NCBI RefSeq assembly: GCF_041435115.1
Contig: NZ_CP108046.1
Span: 5,766,001-5,830,000 of the forward strand
DNA length: 64,000 bases
Direction: 5' to 3'
Origin: Streptomyces sp. NBC_00289
GTDB lineage: Bacteria > Actinomycetota > Actinomycetes > Streptomycetales > Streptomycetaceae
The notes beneath the pieces were generated by a model, which worked only from the letters and a program-made list of their open reading frames with translations, had not been told where the DNA came from and made no database searches. Shown here in pieces: positions 1-8,590 of this stretch. Numbering within the stretch: the stretch's first letter is position 1; every line of letters starts with the position of its first letter. The position numbers were made by a program, and so were the translations under genes.

Positions 1-128
1 TGCGGGCTTGACCCAAGCGGTAGACGAGAACGACATACCTACTGGTTCCATTGCAAACAGGTCACGCACCCTCGACAGACCAATGTGAGAGGGGTCACCC
101 TGTCATTCATCCACGCGGGGAGGCATGG

Positions 129-884
129 ATGGGCAGGAGCCGCAGAACCATTCCGGAAGAGCTTTTGCTTCTGGCGCTGGACCCGACCACGGGTACCACC
201 GCACAGCCGCAGTCGCTCGACCTTGGTCTGGCCGGAGCACAGCTAGTGGAGCTGGCGCTGGCCGGACGGATAGCCCCAGACGGGGATCGTATCGCCGTGG
301 TGTCCCCACGGCCGACCGGAGATCCGACTTTGGACTGCGCGTTGGAGTTGCTGCGAAGGCGCGGCGCTCCGGTTCGGGCCGTCCACTGGATTGGCGGGCC
401 GCGTCTCGGGCTACGCCAGATTTACCTCTCGCATCTGGAGCGGTGCGGCATGGTGCATGCCGTGGCGGGCCAGATGTGCGGAGTGCTTCCGACGACTCGC
501 TACCAGGCGACGGACACCGACATCAGCCGGGAGATCAAGGCCCGGCTGGACTCCGCGATCCGCACCGGCGTACCGCCGGACCCGCGGACCGCGGCGCTCG
601 CCGCACTGGCGCACGCGGTCGGCCTCGGCAAGCACCTGTATCCGGGCAATGAGGGACGCTCGTCCCGCTCCCGGCTGCGGGACCTGATCAGGCACGACCC
701 CATGGGCGGTCTCGTGGCGCACGCCGTGATGGACGTCCAGAACGGCGCGGCCGCACAGCCGCGCCGTAACCAGGCACCGGCCGGCCGGCAGGCCGCGCCC
801 GGGGCCAGGTCCGCGCCGGAACCCGCTCGTGGTGTTCCGATGCAACCGCGCCACGGAAGCATGGTGCGTGCCGTGGCCCACTGA
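129..884 (+). CDS. GPP34 family phosphoprotein-like protein (251 aa)
   Basis: The N-terminal part, with the opening MGRSRRTIPEELLLLALDP and alternating hydrophobic helices, matches the actinobacterial GPP34 (Golgi phosphoprotein 3-like) family. In eukaryotes this fold binds phosphoinositides; the bacterial role is unknown. I chose the ATG at 129 because a GGGGAGG Shine-Dalgarno ends about 5 nt upstream; longer in-frame starts give sequence unlike the family. No signal peptide or membrane segment is seen. The last 45 residues are Ala/Pro/Arg-rich and probably disordered. It stands alone, followed by about 370 nt without a gene. Confidence 0.8.
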   Translation: MGRSRRTIPEELLLLALDPTTGTTAQPQSLDLGLAGAQLVELALAGRIAPDGDRIAVVSPRPTGDPTLDCALELLRRRGAPVRAVHWIGGPRLGLRQIYLSHLERCGMVHAVAGQMCGVLPTTRYQATDTDISREIKARLDSAIRTGVPPDPRTAALAALAHAVGLGKHLYPGNEGRSSRSRLRDLIRHDPMGGLVAHAVMDVQNGAAAQPRRNQAPAGRQAAPGARSAPEPARGVPMQPRHGSMVRAVAH

Positions 885-1256
885 GCCGCAGTCCCACGGC
901 AGCACCGCGACGCGGTTCGCGGGACCCGCATGACCCGGTAAGACCGCACGACCCGGTAAGACCGCACGACCCGCACCGCCGAGCATGGCCGAGCGCCGCA
1001 CCGCAGTCCCCAAGACCGGTCCGGGAGCCGCTGGTCCGCGCGGGGCGACGGAACCGTACGTCCGGAAGACGACACGGTCCCGCCGCCCCGCGCGGCCGCA
1101 TGTCCGCCCCCGGCACGCTTCTTCGTGCCCCGGCCGGCCCCGCACGCAGCGCATATCCCTCGTTTGCCAGCGGTAGAAAGCACCTTGGTGGCAGTCTGCT
1201 CAACAGCAGATACGCAAAGTGGCAGATACAGGCACACAGCCGGAGGTGCACGTCCC
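885..1256. other. Gene-free spacer with short tandem repeat and possible operator
   Basis: No credible gene is seen. It holds an 18-nt unit (CGCACGACCCGGTAAGAC) present about 2.7 times at 928-976, and a perfect 6-bp inverted repeat TCTGCT-CAAC-AGCAGA at 1195-1210, about 47 nt upstream of the DUF5753 regulator. The inverted repeat could be an operator for that regulator; this is inference from position and symmetry only. Confidence 0.4.
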
Positions 1257-2114
1257 GTGGCGTCCAATGTCAATCCCACCGTCAGGCGACGCCGGCTGGG
1301 CCAGGAGCTGCGCAGGCTCCGCGAGCTCAAGGGCATGACGGCCGAGGAAGTGGCGGAGCGACTGCTCGTGTCGCAGTCGAAGATCAGCCGCCTGGAGAAC
1401 GGTCGGCGCAGTATCAGCCAGCGGGACGTCCGCGATCTGTGCGGGGTCTACGAGGTCGAGGACCAGCGCATCGTCGACTCGCTGATGCAGATGGCCAAGG
1501 ACTCGCGCCAACAGGGCTGGTGGCATGCCTTCGGGGACATCCCGTACAGCGTGTACATCGGGCTGGAGACCGACGCGGAGTCCCTGCGGGTCTACGAACC
1601 CCAGGTGATCACCGGCCTGTTGCAGACCCGGCAGTACGCCGAGGCGATCATCCAGGGGGCGCTGCCGGAGACCTCGACCACCGACATCGAGAAGCGCGTC
1701 CAGGTCCGGCTGCGGCGGCAGGATCGTATCGCCGCCGACCGGGAACCGCTGCGCCTGTGGGTGGTCCTGGACGAGGCCGCGCTGCGCCGGGTCGTCGGGA
1801 GCCGTCAGGTGATGCGCGAGCAGCTGGAGCAGGTCGCCGAGATGTCCCAGCAGCCGCACATCACCGTGCAGGTGCTGCCGTTCGAGGTCGGGGCGCACCC
1901 CGGTATCAACGGCCAGTACGCGATCCTGGAGTTCGCGGACGCGGCCGACTCGAGCGTGGTGTACATCGAGGGCGTGACCAGTGACCTGTACCTGGAGAAG
2001 GCGCACGACGTGCAGAAGTACACGGTGATGTACGAGCACCTGCGGGCGCAGGCCTTGAACGTGGAACAGTCCCGTCGGCTCATCGAGGACGTCGCGAAGG
2101 AGTACGCCCGCTGA
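1257..2114 (+). CDS. XRE-type HTH regulator with DUF5753 domain
   Basis: A 285-aa cytoplasmic DNA-binding protein. An XRE/Cro-type helix-turn-helix occupies roughly residues 10-65, including MTAEEVAERLLVSQSKISRL. A DUF5753 domain follows (about 95-275, with YEPQVITGLLQTRQYAEAI and VQVLPFEVGAHPG). The GTG start at 1257 has GGAGGT 9 nt upstream; the reading frame stays open further 5' but that part lacks family similarity. This is the large, expanded Streptomyces family whose members are usually paired with a small DUF397 protein, as here (gene at 2296). Some relatives (WhiJ and AbaA-locus types) modulate development or antibiotic production; the targets of this one are unknown. Confidence 0.93.
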   Translation: MASNVNPTVRRRRLGQELRRLRELKGMTAEEVAERLLVSQSKISRLENGRRSISQRDVRDLCGVYEVEDQRIVDSLMQMAKDSRQQGWWHAFGDIPYSVYIGLETDAESLRVYEPQVITGLLQTRQYAEAIIQGALPETSTTDIEKRVQVRLRRQDRIAADREPLRLWVVLDEAALRRVVGSRQVMREQLEQVAEMSQQPHITVQVLPFEVGAHPGINGQYAILEFADAADSSVVYIEGVTSDLYLEKAHDVQKYTVMYEHLRAQALNVEQSRRLIEDVAKEYAR

Positions 2115-2295
2115 GGCCCTCGGGAGTGAAGGGCCGGATGCTACACCCCAGGACCACCGGACTGGAAGACTCCCCTGGAATATGCCATCCGGTCGAGTGA
2201 ACGACTGCTCCGAATAGGGATGTTGGCGAGTAGCGTCGATCACGCCACGATCAAAGGCGTTGGCTCAAACCGTACAACTCCCCACCGGAGCAAAC

Positions 2296-2484
2296 ATGGC
2301 AATTCTTCAGGGTGCCACGGCAACGTGGACGAAGTCCTCCTACTCCACGGGCAACGGCGCATGCGTCGAGGTCATGTCGCCGTCGGCGGCACTGGCCGTT
2401 CGTGACTCCAAGGTCCACGAGGGCCCCACCCTGGCGTTCCCCGCCGACGCGTGGAAGGCCTTCGTGGCAGCGGTCAAGGCGTAA
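2296..2484 (+). CDS. DUF397 domain small protein
   Basis: A 62-aa DUF397 protein with the family core WTKSSYSTGNGACVEV and a C-terminal AFPADAWKAFVAAVK helix. The ATG at 2296 gives the typical MAI-QGAT opening and has GGAG 5 nt upstream; a TTG 36 nt further upstream is possible but less likely. It lies 181 nt after the DUF5753 regulator on the same strand, the standard partner arrangement. Family members are thought to act with, or antagonise, the partner regulator; for this copy that is inference. Confidence 0.9.
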   Translation: MAILQGATATWTKSSYSTGNGACVEVMSPSAALAVRDSKVHEGPTLAFPADAWKAFVAAVKA

Positions 2485-2853
2485 GAGGAGGCTTTCTGAT
2501 CCTCGCCCGACCGTATGGCCGGCAACCAGGCGATCGAGTAACAGGCGATCGGCAATCACACGGCAAGGCCGGCAGCCGCAACACCGCACCACTCACAACT
2601 GCACAAGCACCAGTGACAGAGCCCTCTCGACCAGCTCGCCGTCCTTGCCGAGGGGGCTCGGCTGTGCCCGCCCGCGATCCGCCTCACCCAGGCGGGTCCG
2701 GCGCCCACATGTGCCGGGACCACGACCGCCGTTCAGCCCTCAGCCCTTCGATCCCGAACCGAGCCCTTCCGAGCTCGGCTCCCGGACCCGGCCCGCTCCC
2801 GACCCAGGCGCGTCCTCCGGCTCAGCCACCCGCGACCGTGCCCGGGGGCGGGA
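2485..2853. other. Gene-free stretch with a weak hairpin
   Basis: No open frame here looks like a real gene. An imperfect hairpin (GAGCCCTCTCG at 2619-2629 with CGAGGGGGCTC at 2649-2659, one mismatch, 19-nt loop) could terminate the DUF397 transcript or the converging glutathione peroxidase transcript. There is no T-tract, so this is weak. Confidence 0.3.
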
Positions 2854-3351
2854 TCAAGCCGCCAGTTGGGCCTCGATGGCCGTGACGATCTCGGCGGCCT
2901 CCGGCTCGGTCTGCGGCGAGAAGCGGGCGACGACCTTGCCGTCGCGGCCGATCAGGAACTTCTCGAAGTTCCAGCGGATGTCCCCGCTGTGCCCCTCGGC
3001 ATCGGCGAAACCGACCAGGCCGTCGTACAGCGTGTGCCTGCCCTCACCGTTCACCTCGACCTTCTCGGTCAGCGGGAAGGTCACGCCGTACGTCGCCGAG
3101 CAGAACTCGGCGATCTCCTCGGCGCTGCCGGGCTCCTGCCCGAGGAACTGGTTGCACGGCACGCCCAGCACGGTGAAGCCCTTGGCGGCGTAACGCTCCT
3201 GCAGTCGCTCCAGGCCGTTGTACTGCGGGGTCAGCCCGCACTTGGAGGCCACGTTCACGACGAGCACGGCCTGCCCGGCGTACTGCCCGAGGTCCGCGGA
3301 ACCGCCCTTCAGGGCGCCGATCTCGATCTCGTACAAAGAAGTATTCGTCAT
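2854..3351 (-). CDS. Glutathione peroxidase family (Cys-type thiol peroxidase)
   Basis: A 165-aa protein of the usual bacterial GPx length with the conserved blocks NVASKCGLTPQY, VLGVPCNQFLGQEPG and IRWNFEKFLIGRDGKVV. The peroxidatic residue is Cys in SKCG rather than selenocysteine, and the Gln and Trp of the catalytic site are present. Streptomycetes make mycothiol rather than glutathione, so the electron donor is probably thioredoxin or another thiol. It likely reduces H2O2 and organic hydroperoxides in the cytoplasm. It appears to be a single-gene unit. Confidence 0.95.
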   Translation of the reverse strand: MTNTSLYEIEIGALKGGSADLGQYAGQAVLVVNVASKCGLTPQYNGLERLQERYAAKGFTVLGVPCNQFLGQEPGSAEEIAEFCSATYGVTFPLTEKVEVNGEGRHTLYDGLVGFADAEGHSGDIRWNFEKFLIGRDGKVVARFSPQTEPEAAEIVTAIEAQLAA

Positions 3352-3491
3352 ACGGCGATGCTATGGCCTGCCCGACGGGCCGGGCCGGAGACGTGGTGCG
3401 TAACACGCTCCCCGCGCCCACCGCCCCTCGGCGGGCCGTGGCCCGGACTCGCGGGGGCCGCCACCGGGCCCCGCCCGGCAGAACCCCCGGA

Positions 3492-4475
3492 TTATGCCGG
3501 GCTGTCCGCCCCGCCGCCCCGTCCGGCCCGCACCAAGACCTCCCCTGCCGCCGTCCGGGAGTACAGCACCGATCGCCCCGCCCGCCGCCGTTCCACCAGT
3601 CCCGCGTCCAGCAGGACGCGTAGGTGCCGGCCGACCGAACCGAGGCCCTGGCCGGTCACGGCGGTCAGTTGGCTGGTGCTCAGTGGGGAGCCGAGCCGTA
3701 CCAGGACCCCGGCGCGAGCGGTTCCGAGCAGCGTGCCCAGGCTCGCGGGCACAGCGGGGCTCCGGCCCGTGGCGAGCACGCCGGCGCACGGGTAGACCAC
3801 CGCGTAGCGTTCGTCCTCCTCCCACGACACCCAGCCCGTCTGCGGAGTGACCGGTACGAACACGAGCTGCGCGCCGGAGATCTCCCGCGGCGGGTACTCG
3901 TGCGTGTTCACCTGCAGCCGGTTCTCGCCGAGCCAGCGCGTGCCCGGACGCAGCGCGTCCAGGACGGCCGCCCAGCCGCCCTGGGTCATCCGCGCGGTGC
4001 GCGCGACCACGTCCGCCTCCAGCACGCGACGCCGCCGGGGCCAGTACGGCCGTACGGCGTCGGCCCAGACGTCCTCGAGGAGCGCGGCCGCCCGCTCGGG
4101 GAGGTCGTCCCGGTGCAGCGCCGCCGGGAGCGGGCCGGCGAGGGAGGTCCGCAGATGCGCGCGGGCCCGGCCGGGCTGGGCGGCCCGGACACGGGCGACA
4201 CCCTCCTCGAAGGTCTCCCGGTCCTTGGGGGTGGGCGTGAGGAAGTCGGCGATCCAGTTCCGGCCCAGCCCCGAGCGGACCAGCAGCGCCGTGACCGGGT
4301 CGGCGGCCAGCCGCCTCCGGTAGGCGGGCAGGTGATCGCTGAGCCAGGCCTGTTCACCGGGGTGCGCGGGCACGCCCGCGTGCAGCAGTTTCAGCGAGGC
4401 GAAGGTCTCGGCGAGCGGGGACAGTACGAAGCGGCTGCCGGCCAGGGTGTCCGCGTTGACCTGCCACCAGCCCAT
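3492..4475 (-). CDS. ArsR-type winged-helix regulator with DUF5937-like N-terminus
   Basis: A 327-aa protein. The first 240 residues (MGWWQVNADTLAGSRFVLSP onward) match the N-terminal region common to Streptomyces ArsR-family regulators annotated DUF5937. Residues about 250-315 form an ArsR-like winged helix (LSTSQLTAVTGQGLGSVGRH, then LVERRRAGRSVLYSRT). I took the ATG at 4475 because upstream residues are Gly/Arg filler. It is divergent from the MFS gene starting at 4601, and a perfect inverted repeat between them (4544-4561) suggests it controls itself and the transporter. No metal-binding Cys cluster is obvious, so a metal role is not supported. Confidence 0.85.
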   Translation of the reverse strand: MGWWQVNADTLAGSRFVLSPLAETFASLKLLHAGVPAHPGEQAWLSDHLPAYRRRLAADPVTALLVRSGLGRNWIADFLTPTPKDRETFEEGVARVRAAQPGRARAHLRTSLAGPLPAALHRDDLPERAAALLEDVWADAVRPYWPRRRRVLEADVVARTARMTQGGWAAVLDALRPGTRWLGENRLQVNTHEYPPREISGAQLVFVPVTPQTGWVSWEEDERYAVVYPCAGVLATGRSPAVPASLGTLLGTARAGVLVRLGSPLSTSQLTAVTGQGLGSVGRHLRVLLDAGLVERRRAGRSVLYSRTAAGEVLVRAGRGGGADSPA

Positions 4476-4543
4476 GCGCCCGCCTCCACCCCGTCCCCGG
4501 TCCACACCCCGTCGGCGTCGCCGTCCGCGCTCGCGTCACGACC

Positions 4544-4561
4544 TTTCGCCCCGGCGCGAAA
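4544..4561. promoter_or_regulatory. Candidate operator between ArsR-like gene and MFS gene
   Basis: TTTCGC-N6-GCGAAA is a perfect 6+6 inverted repeat in the 125-nt divergent promoter region. Its symmetry and position fit a winged-helix dimer site. No binding evidence exists beyond the sequence. Confidence 0.5.
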
Positions 4562-4600
4562 CAATAACGGCGCCCTTCCAGGCCGTCACAGACTCCGCTC

Positions 4601-5798
4601 ATGCGCAGCTACCGACAACTTCTCCGGACCCCGGAGTTCACCCCGCTCCTGCTCACCTCCGCGGCCCTCACCGCGGGACAGACCGTGAGCGGGCTGGCGC
4701 TCGGCACCCTGGTGTACCGGGCGACCGACTCACCGCTGCTGTCCGCCTTGAAGCATGTTCGGCCCCTCGCTGGCGCAGGTGCTGGGCGCGACCTTCCTGC
4801 TGTCGGGGGCAGACCGGTTGCCGCCGCGGGCGACGCTGGCGGGCATCTCGCTCGCCTTCGCGGCCGGTACGACGGTGCTGGCGTTGCCCGGTCTGCCGAT
4901 CCAGGCCGTCTTCGCCGTCGTCCTCGCCCAAGGGGTCGTCGCGTCGCTCGGCGGGGGAGTGCGCTGGGGACTCCTGACCGAGACGCTCTCCAAGGACGGC
5001 TACCTGCTCGGGCGTTCGGTCTTCAACATGCAGAGCGGGCTGATGCAGATCACCGGCTACGCCACCGGCGGCGCCCTGATGACGGTGGTCTCACCGCGGG
5101 TCTGCCTGCTGCTGGCGGCCGGACTGTTCCTCATGTCGGCCGCCGGAATCCGCCTCGGCCTGACGCGACGCCCACCGCGTGCCGCGGGCCGCCCCTCGAT
5201 CCGGGCGACCTGGCGCACCAACGCCCTGCTGTGGTCCTCGCGCCCTCGCCGCCACGTCTACCTGGGCCTGTGGATTCCCAACGGCCTGGTCGTCGGCTGC
5301 GAATCGCTCTACGTGTCGTACGATCCCGGCGCCGCGGGCACCCTGTTCGCCTGCGCGGCGCTGGGCATGTTCGCCGGTGACGTGACGGTCGGCCGTCTGG
5401 TGCCGGCCACCGTCCGCCCGCGCCTGGGCCTGCCCCTGCTGGTCCTGCTGGCCGGGCCGTACCTGGCGTTCTTCCTGCACCCCGCTCTCCCGGTGGCCGC
5501 CGCCCTGGTCGCTCTCGCCTCCGTCGGCTTCGGCGCGAGCCTGGTCCAGCAGGAACGGCTGATGGCCCTCACCCCCGACGAACTGAGCGGCCACGCCCTC
5601 GGACTGCACTCGGCGGGCATGCTGACGATGCAGGGCGTGGCCGCGGCCCTGGCCGGTTCGGCGGCCCAACTCACCTCTCCGGCACGGGCGATGACGCTCG
5701 CCGCGATGGCGTCCCTCGTGGTGACAGCGGCGTTGGCTACGGCTGCTGGACGGGCGCGGCGACCGGAGCCGGTGCCTGGGCCGGCACCGGCGCGGTAG
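4601..5798 (+). pseudogene. MFS transporter interrupted by a single-base frameshift
   Basis: The N-terminus (start ATG 4601, MRSYRQLLRTPEFTPLL, then two membrane segments to SPLLSAL) is in one frame. The rest of a 12-TM MFS permease (from MFGPSLAQVLGATFLLSGAD to 5798) is one frame over. Removing one A of the AA at 4751-4752 joins them as ...LLSAL-SMFGPS..., which restores a normal-length carrier of about 398 aa. So this is either a recent frameshift mutation or a sequencing error. The gene is divergent from the ArsR-like regulator, which probably controls it. If the shift is real, the second part could only be made from the internal ATG at 4755, which lacks the first helices. Confidence 0.85.
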
Positions 5799-5989
5799 CC
5801 GCCGCGGACTGCTCTCCCCGGCACCCCATTCCTCACAGGTCCCGGCCGGAAAACCGGCCGGGACACCGATGTGACGGAGCCGGGATGAGGGCATCGAGCG
5901 GGGCCGGGTGGATGCGGCCGTGAGTGGCAGACGTTGGTCAGGAGTCCGCACGGGTCGATCGTGGGCCGTGGGCCTCGATCGACTCTCAG

Positions 5990-6059
5990 CCCCGAGCCCC
6001 GAGCCCCGAGCCCCGAGCCCCGAGCCCCGAGCCCCGAGCTCCGAGCCCCGAGCTCCGAG
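5990..6059. repeat. Heptanucleotide tandem repeat (CCCCGAG)n
   Basis: Ten consecutive 7-nt units, eight CCCCGAG and two CTCCGAG, lie between the convergent MFS and chitinase genes and end 4 nt from the chitinase stop codon. The spacer 5799-6062 holds no gene. Such an array is prone to slippage, so copy number may differ between strains. Confidence 0.9.
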
Positions 6060-6062
6060 CCG

Positions 6063-7154
6063 TCAGTGGTGGCTGTGGCCGTGACCGCGGGTGAAGGGCT
6101 CGAAGGTGTGGCTGAACTGCCAGGTGTCCTGGGCGATGCCGGAGCAGGAGTTGGCGCCCGCGGTGCCCACGCAACCGCCGTTGTCGCGCTGGAGCGCCCA
6201 GAAGGAGAGCGTGTTGATCCCCTTCTCCACGGCCCACTTCTCCACCTTGACGGCGTCCTGCGTGGTGAAGGTCTCCTCGGGGCCGAAGTCGTCGATGCCG
6301 GGCATCTCGGTGACACCGATCGTGTGCCACAGCTTCGCCGGGCTCTTCTTCGGGTACAGGGCGGCCAGTTGGGCGTGCAGACCGGCGGCGGCGGTCTCGG
6401 TGTCGACCGCCATGTCGTGGGTGGCACCGTCCCAGTAGTCGAACGTCATGATGTTGACGACGTCCACGCGCGCGCCGTTGTCCACGGCGTTCTGCAGCAG
6501 GGCCACGCCGTTGGGCGCGAGGCCGGTGTTGGTCGTCGGCAGGGTGTACGAGAACTGCAGGGGGCGACCGCTGCGTTCGGCCCAGCGTTCGGCCTTGGCG
6601 ACGGCCTTGTTGCGGCGGTCGATGCCGGCGGCGTTGTTGATGGAGTCGGCCTCGATGTCCAGGTCGATCCGGGTGACGCCGTACGTCGTGACGAGACTCT
6701 CGTACACCTTGGCGATGGCGTCGACGCTGGTGCAGCTGTCGGCGAGCTCGGTGCCGGTGGTGTCGGCGCTGTAGCCGCCGAAGGACGGGATGACGTTGCC
6801 GCCGCGCGCCTGGATCGTGGCGATGTCGCTGCCGAAGGTCGCCGGGGAGATCGGCTGGGTGGCGTCGCCGTTCCAGTCCGCGGTGCACGAGCCCGCCGCG
6901 GCCGTCTGGAGGAACGCCAGCGTGAGGTACTTGTTGCCCGACTCGGCGGCGAGCGCGGCCGGGCTCTCGCCGGTCCACGCCTCGAAGTACGGCGCCGCCA
7001 CGTGCGCGGGCATCGGCTTCGCGGGGGGCGAGGGGTGCGCGGGGCTCTGCTGCGAGGCGAGCGCGCCACCGCCCGAGAGTGCGACGAGCCCGGCGGACAG
7101 GGTGCTCACGGTCATGCAGGACAGCAACGCGCGAAGAGGACCAGGTCGTCTCAT
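6063..7154 (-). CDS. Secreted GH18 family chitinase
   Basis: A 363-aa protein with a signal peptide (Arg-rich start, hydrophobic stretch, cleavage near ALASQQ). The GH18 barrel has strand motifs VIPSFGGYS and the catalytic D164-L-D166-I-E168, where E168 is the acid/base. VDVVNIMTFDYWD follows. It lacks a carbohydrate-binding module and ends in a His-rich tail (RGHGHSHH). It should cleave beta-1,4-GlcNAc chains of chitin outside the cell. A DasR-like site overlaps the promoter (7210-7223), in line with N-acetylglucosamine control of chitin genes in Streptomyces. The compact single-domain form resembles small catalytic-only chitinases; the exact substrate is not fixed by sequence. Confidence 0.92.
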   Translation of the reverse strand: MRRPGPLRALLSCMTVSTLSAGLVALSGGGALASQQSPAHPSPPAKPMPAHVAAPYFEAWTGESPAALAAESGNKYLTLAFLQTAAAGSCTADWNGDATQPISPATFGSDIATIQARGGNVIPSFGGYSADTTGTELADSCTSVDAIAKVYESLVTTYGVTRIDLDIEADSINNAAGIDRRNKAVAKAERWAERSGRPLQFSYTLPTTNTGLAPNGVALLQNAVDNGARVDVVNIMTFDYWDGATHDMAVDTETAAAGLHAQLAALYPKKSPAKLWHTIGVTEMPGIDDFGPEETFTTQDAVKVEKWAVEKGINTLSFWALQRDNGGCVGTAGANSCSGIAQDTWQFSHTFEPFTRGHGHSHH

Positions 7155-7204
7155 TGACGCTCCCAGGGAGATAGGGACAGCGGGGCTGGGGGGCGGGCTA
7201 GCGC

Positions 7205-7234
7205 CATCGTTGGACTAGACCAATTATCTGTCAA
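7205..7234 (-). promoter_or_regulatory. Chitinase promoter with DasR-like operator
   Basis: Read on the - strand, TTGACA (7234-7229) is followed after 17 nt by AACGAT (7211-7206), a plausible -35/-10 pair. The spacer contains TTGGTCTAGTCCAA (7223-7210), which matches 11 of 12 core bases of the DasR responsive element TGGTCTAGACCA. It sits about 55 nt upstream of the chitinase start. DasR represses chitin and GlcNAc genes in Streptomyces; control of this gene is inferred from the match. Confidence 0.65.
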
Positions 7235-7305
7235 GGTTCTTTACTGTTAACTGACCGAGTTGCCGCTCGCACACCACGCGCCCACCGGTCGGCCGAAGAC
7301 ACACG

Positions 7306-7338
7306 GAAGGGCACCTGCCGCGCTGGCAGGTGCCCTTC
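7306..7338 (-). terminator. Strong hairpin downstream of the amidase gene
   Basis: A perfect 14-bp stem (GAAGGGCACCTGCC / GGCAGGTGCCCTTC) with a 5-nt loop lies about 165 nt after the amidase stop. The stretch 7339-7500 contains degenerate copies of a CGAACGACCGG-like unit and no gene. It may act as a terminator for the amidase and shield the chitinase promoter. Confidence 0.7.
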
Positions 7339-7500
7339 TCGCCGTACGGTCAGACGGTTGTTCGGCCCGCCGAGTGCCGTTCGGCGAACGACCGGACGGC
7401 GAACGACCGGTGTGTGACGGGTCGGTGAGCGGCTGATCGGTGAACGACCGGCCGGTGGCCGGCTCGCCGCCGGGTGGCTCACCGGTAGGCGGCTCTTGGG

Positions 7501-8424
7501 TCAGGCGACGACGGTGAACAGGCCGGTGCGATCGCCGAGTTTGCTCAGCGAGATCTTGCCGGGGATGCCGTTGGCGTCGGTGCCGGTGTAGCCGAGGTGG
7601 CGCTGCCACTTGGCGTAGGCGGCGATGGTGGTCGAGCCGAAGGAACCGTCACCCGCGTACGTCTTGGCGAGATAGCCCAGTTTGACCAGGGCCGCCTCGG
7701 TGAGGTTGGTCCCCGCCATGTAGCTGACGTGGCCCTGCTTGGCGCCGGGGTCGGTCTTCGCGGCCTTGGCGAGGCGGGACAGGTCGACCCGGGGCTTGCC
7801 GGGGCTGCTCGGCTTGGACGGCGTCGGTTTGCCGACCTTGGAAGCGAGTTGCTTCTTCACGTCGGCACGGAAGTCGTCCATGTCGAAACTGGGGTCGATC
7901 TTGCCGGGCTGGACCTCCTTGTGTCCGGCGACGGACTTCTCGGACCACCCGTGGGCCCGGCACAGGGCCGCCGCCCACAGCACGGCCTTCTCGTACTGCG
8001 CGTCCGGGTACGGGTCCTTGCCGTCGCCGAGGTTCTCGATCTCCAGGCCGTACAGGCAGTCGTTGCCGTCGGCGTTGGCCTGGTTGTCGTGCGGCAGCTT
8101 TTCCTCCTCGCGCAGCGCGTTGAGGACGTCGAGGTCGACGGATCCGGCGTGGTTGGCGCGGCCGTGGCCGATCATCCACAGGCCGTCGGTCTTGCCGAGC
8201 CAGGCGTGGCAGAGCGGGCCGGGAAGGTCGGACCTGCCCTTGAAGCAGAGCTCCTTGTCGCCGTGACCGGCGGTGTGGTGGATCAGTACGCCGATCACGG
8301 GACCGAAGGACTTGCCGGTCGCCGAGTCGCGGTTGTGGGTGGTCCAGCCGGCGTGTTCGTGGACGCTGAGACCCTCGGCCTTTAACGCAGCAAGCGTTTT
8401 CGCGGCGGACAAGGGTGTGGCCAT
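7501..8424 (-). CDS. N-acetylmuramoyl-L-alanine amidase (Amidase_2/PGRP type)
   Basis: A 307-aa protein. The Amidase_2 domain (about 25-185) has the zinc-ligand motif VLIHHTAGHG, YGLEIENLGDG and AGHKEVQPGKIDPSFD. A Pro/Ser/Lys linker follows and then a C-terminal region (about 225-305, including LVKLGYLAKTY and AAYAKWQRHLGY) that looks like a peptidoglycan-binding module. It would cut the amide bond between MurNAc and L-Ala. No signal peptide is visible, which is common for phage endolysins and for cytoplasmic or lysis-released amidases. No other phage gene is nearby, so it may be a domesticated endolysin. Confidence 0.88.
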   Translation of the reverse strand: MATPLSAAKTLAALKAEGLSVHEHAGWTTHNRDSATGKSFGPVIGVLIHHTAGHGDKELCFKGRSDLPGPLCHAWLGKTDGLWMIGHGRANHAGSVDLDVLNALREEEKLPHDNQANADGNDCLYGLEIENLGDGKDPYPDAQYEKAVLWAAALCRAHGWSEKSVAGHKEVQPGKIDPSFDMDDFRADVKKQLASKVGKPTPSKPSSPGKPRVDLSRLAKAAKTDPGAKQGHVSYMAGTNLTEAALVKLGYLAKTYAGDGSFGSTTIAAYAKWQRHLGYTGTDANGIPGKISLSKLGDRTGLFTVVA

Positions 8425-8590
8425 GGCTGTGGTCCTTCCGGATCAGCACATCAAGTGGTCATGGTGAACAAGCAAGTTGAGACGGGACGAGGCACGGCAG
8501 GCCCGGTCGGCGGGACACGCCTGGTACCGCTCAGCATTGCTGAATTACGCCCCTCGCGGGGCGAAATCCAGCCGTTGCCCCCGTCCGGTG

